Assembly: GCA_001600175.1 (NCBI GenBank)
Contig: BCJC01000001.1
Span: forward strand, 1,978,877 to 2,026,732
Source of the DNA: Erythrobasidium yunnanense
Taxonomy: Eukaryota > Basidiomycota > Cystobasidiomycetes > Erythrobasidiales > Erythrobasidiaceae
DNA length: 47,856 bases
Direction of reading: 5' to 3'
Part shown: positions 45,898 to 47,856 of the stretch, in pieces
Numbering within the stretch: the first letter of the stretch is position 1
How the letters are laid out: each line of letters opens with the position of its first letter
Program-made: the position numbers and the translations under genes
The notes under the pieces: generated by a model
Database searches by the model: none
What the model saw: the letters and a program-made list of their open reading frames with translations, nothing else
Told to the model about the DNA's origin: nothing

Positions 45898-47483
45898 ATG
45901 AGAACCTTCACACCCAAGCCTCGAGCTGGGTTGTGGGTCGCTCCGCTGCTCTCACGCAAGAAGAAGAACAGAGTGGAGAAGCGACACTATTCCTCTCTTC
46001 TGTCCGCTTCTCTTCCTGATGCGACCATCCTATGTCTCCTCCTACTGGTTTCGCTTCTTCTCTTAAGCCCTGGCGCAGTCGCTTTCGCTTCACTCGATAT
46101 TATCATCTCTTTGATTTTCTTAGAATGGGTAAATAGCTTGACATTCTTTCTTGAGCCTGCTTTTGAAAACTTTGAACTGACCTAGTCGGTTTCTGTATCG
46201 TGCAGCTCGTCTCTGTCACTTCGTTTCCTACTACCCTTCTTCTATTCTCCTTCCAGCTCCTACCTGTGGTCAAAGCAGCTGGATCGGCTTCTGGTAGATC
46301 TGCCCGCTCTCCGTCACTTGACATACCTATCGTTATCGCATCAGCTGCCGCCGGAGGGAAGATTGCGGCTGCCTTTCGAAAAAGAAAGCACGAATCTCCA
46401 GAGGACAAAGACAATACGCAAGATACACAGCCTCCGCCGGCTGGACAACTGGCAGCAAAGAGGATAAAGACAAAGCAGCAGACACCTCCCGCGAGAGCCC
46501 CTCCTTCATTACCTTCGACTACCGTCATTAATCCCTCTCTTACACGACTACCTCCGCAACTCTCGACGCCAGCGGTCGCAGCTTCCAGAACAACAGCTCA
46601 TCGTGTCGCTCGTAGCAGCAATGATGCGTCGACAAGCAAGAAACGCAAGGATGATGAAGGAAAGAGTGGAACAGATGGAGGCTCTCAGATGAAGAAGAAG
46701 GTGGCCACGGCAGGAATACAGAACCGAACGAAGCATCAGGATCATCTGGAGAGCAACAATTCGCATGTTGCGGGAACGGCTTATCTGAATCAAAGGAAGG
46801 AAAAGTATATCATGATAGATCCTGAGAAGACCAGTATATGGATCAACCCGAAGCTCTCCCGAGAAGAGGAGGTATCCGCGCTACAAGCTCGTCTCGATCA
46901 AGTCAAGAGGGAGATTTCAAAGGAGAAGTGTCTGAGGAATGCCTCGGCGCGTTCATCCGTTACTTCTGCAGTCGATAGCAACGGAGAGAAGATCATTGCC
47001 GAACACTTCCGAGGTGCTGTATCCCCATCCTCGCCTGACTTCTCTGGATCTTCTCCATACCTCCAGAACGCTTCATCTATGTCTTCTTTCACTTCGTATG
47101 ACTCTCGTCAAAAATCAGAAGGCTTGACTATGCCTTCAGATCTTGTAGAAGACGCGCAGCCCGCTGCTGCATCTCCTCGATCAAACCTATTCCTGACAAC
47201 GGTAGCCAAAGCTCCCAGTTTTGCCTCACTTCTCCATACATCAATATCCAAAATCGTCTCTACCCCACGCAACCCTGTAGAAGTCGCAACAGCAAAAGCT
47301 CGTACGCACTCTCCATCAAGTAGCTCCGGCGACTACGTCGGAACATCCTCCTCCCTGCCATCTCCTTCTTTACTTGGTGCAGCAGCTTCGAAGAATCATT
47401 CAAGGCTTCTCGTAGCAGTTTCGCAGCCTCTTGGACCTGCCGAAGCCTGCAATCTAGGGACCTGTGCCTGTCTCGCGGCCTAG
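45898..47483 (+). CDS. Low-complexity protein with N-terminal membrane segments
   Basis: Two exons, 45898-46128 and 46206-47483, in phase across a 77-nt intron (GTAAAT...GTGCAG), 502 residues. The N-terminal 110 residues hold two or three hydrophobic segments (ILCLLLLVSLLLLSPGAVAF, ASLDIIISLIFLEW, LLLFSFQLLPVV). The remainder is Ser/Pro/Ala/Lys-rich and likely disordered, with basic clusters (FRKRKHE, KKRKDDE, MKKKV), one short charged helix (EEEVSALQARLDQVKREISK) and a Cys pair near the end. No enzyme motif. The start MRTFTPKP is the first ATG of the open frame after a CT-rich stretch. A membrane-tethered scaffold is possible; function unknown. Confidence 0.55.
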
Positions 47484-47856
47484 CACGATACGTAAGAGCT
47501 GCAGTCCATTGCTATGAACGAGTCTATGATCTGTGGAGCATAAACACACGTCTGTAACTTGCTTCAGCGAAGCAAAGTATTGCCTACATCGGGAGGCCGT
47601 GCGGATTTTTTTTTTTTGTGTATATAGTCGCGTTGTACAAGTTAATCTATACAGCGAATGAATATGTGTGTTATACACTTGAAATGAGTTTATGGAGATG
47701 CGGGTGCTGCATCAAGACTAATCTGATCGGTCAATTTATCTATGTCTTTCTCTGTGATATCAGGAAGGGGATTGCGACTGAGACGTCGACTTCTGATGAA
47801 TTTGAATAAGTGATGGATGGCCGAAGCGCGTCCGTAAAGCATGCCCATATCGTCTG
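47484..47856. other. 3' flank with T-tract
   Basis: Downstream of the last gene. A run of about 13 T at 47607-47620 could belong to a terminator or polyadenylation region. No gene seen to the window edge. Confidence 0.4.

Overview
The window looks like nuclear DNA of a basidiomycete-type fungus. Nearly every recognisable gene is cut by short introns of about 43 to 150 nt, with GT-AG ends and CTNAY-like branch points. The phenol hydroxylase alone has about 22. The gene families are fungal: ERT1/AcuK-type Zn2Cys6 regulator, GPR1/FUN34/YaaH transporter, eukaryotic carboxymuconate cyclase and intradiol dioxygenase. The species cannot be named from this sequence. Exon models were built by eye from reading frame, splice-site phase and family knowledge.

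Layout. 1-2.4 kb: a 33-bp tandem repeat, sparse sequence and a small basic-protein gene (minus). 2.9-6.0 kb: an intronless UPF1-like SF1 helicase. 7.0-7.6 kb: a small unknown gene. 8.25-10.5 kb: a divergent pair, a BED-finger/DOT1-fold methyltransferase fusion (minus) and a SET-domain gene (plus) carrying an in-frame TGA. 11.5-24.2 kb: an aromatic-degradation cluster of enol-lactone hydrolase, carboxymuconate cyclase, GPR1-type transporter (minus), HSL-type esterase, intradiol dioxygenase (minus) and FAD phenol 2-monooxygenase. 24.5-28.7 kb: unknown multi-exon genes. 28.8-30.9 kb: a Zn2Cys6/PAS transcription factor. 32.2-35.1 kb: a BED-finger/JmjC fusion. 35.5-38.2 kb: diverged tandem repeats. 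38.4-42.4 kb: fragments plus a PARP-like ADP-ribosyltransferase gene. 44.6 kb: a broken copy of the BED exon found in the DOT1 gene. 45.9-47.5 kb: a low-complexity membrane-anchored protein gene.

How it fits together. The aromatic cluster would take a phenol to a catechol or hydroxyquinol (monooxygenase), open the ring (intradiol dioxygenase), lactonise (cyclase), hydrolyse the enol-lactone, and move acids or esters with the transporter and esterase. Its promoters share an unusual array of CGG triplets at exact 7-bp period (CGG-N4 repeated three or four times) at 11146, 15722, 16132 and 20530. This is what a site for a Zn2Cys6 regulator would look like and suggests one regulon. Around the cluster lies a second theme: DOT1, SET, JmjC and ADP-ribosyltransferase genes, two of them fused to BED DNA-binding fingers, a helicase and a stray BED exon. 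These look like an accessory set of targeted chromatin modifiers, possibly spread with transposon-derived BED exons. That last reading is inference.
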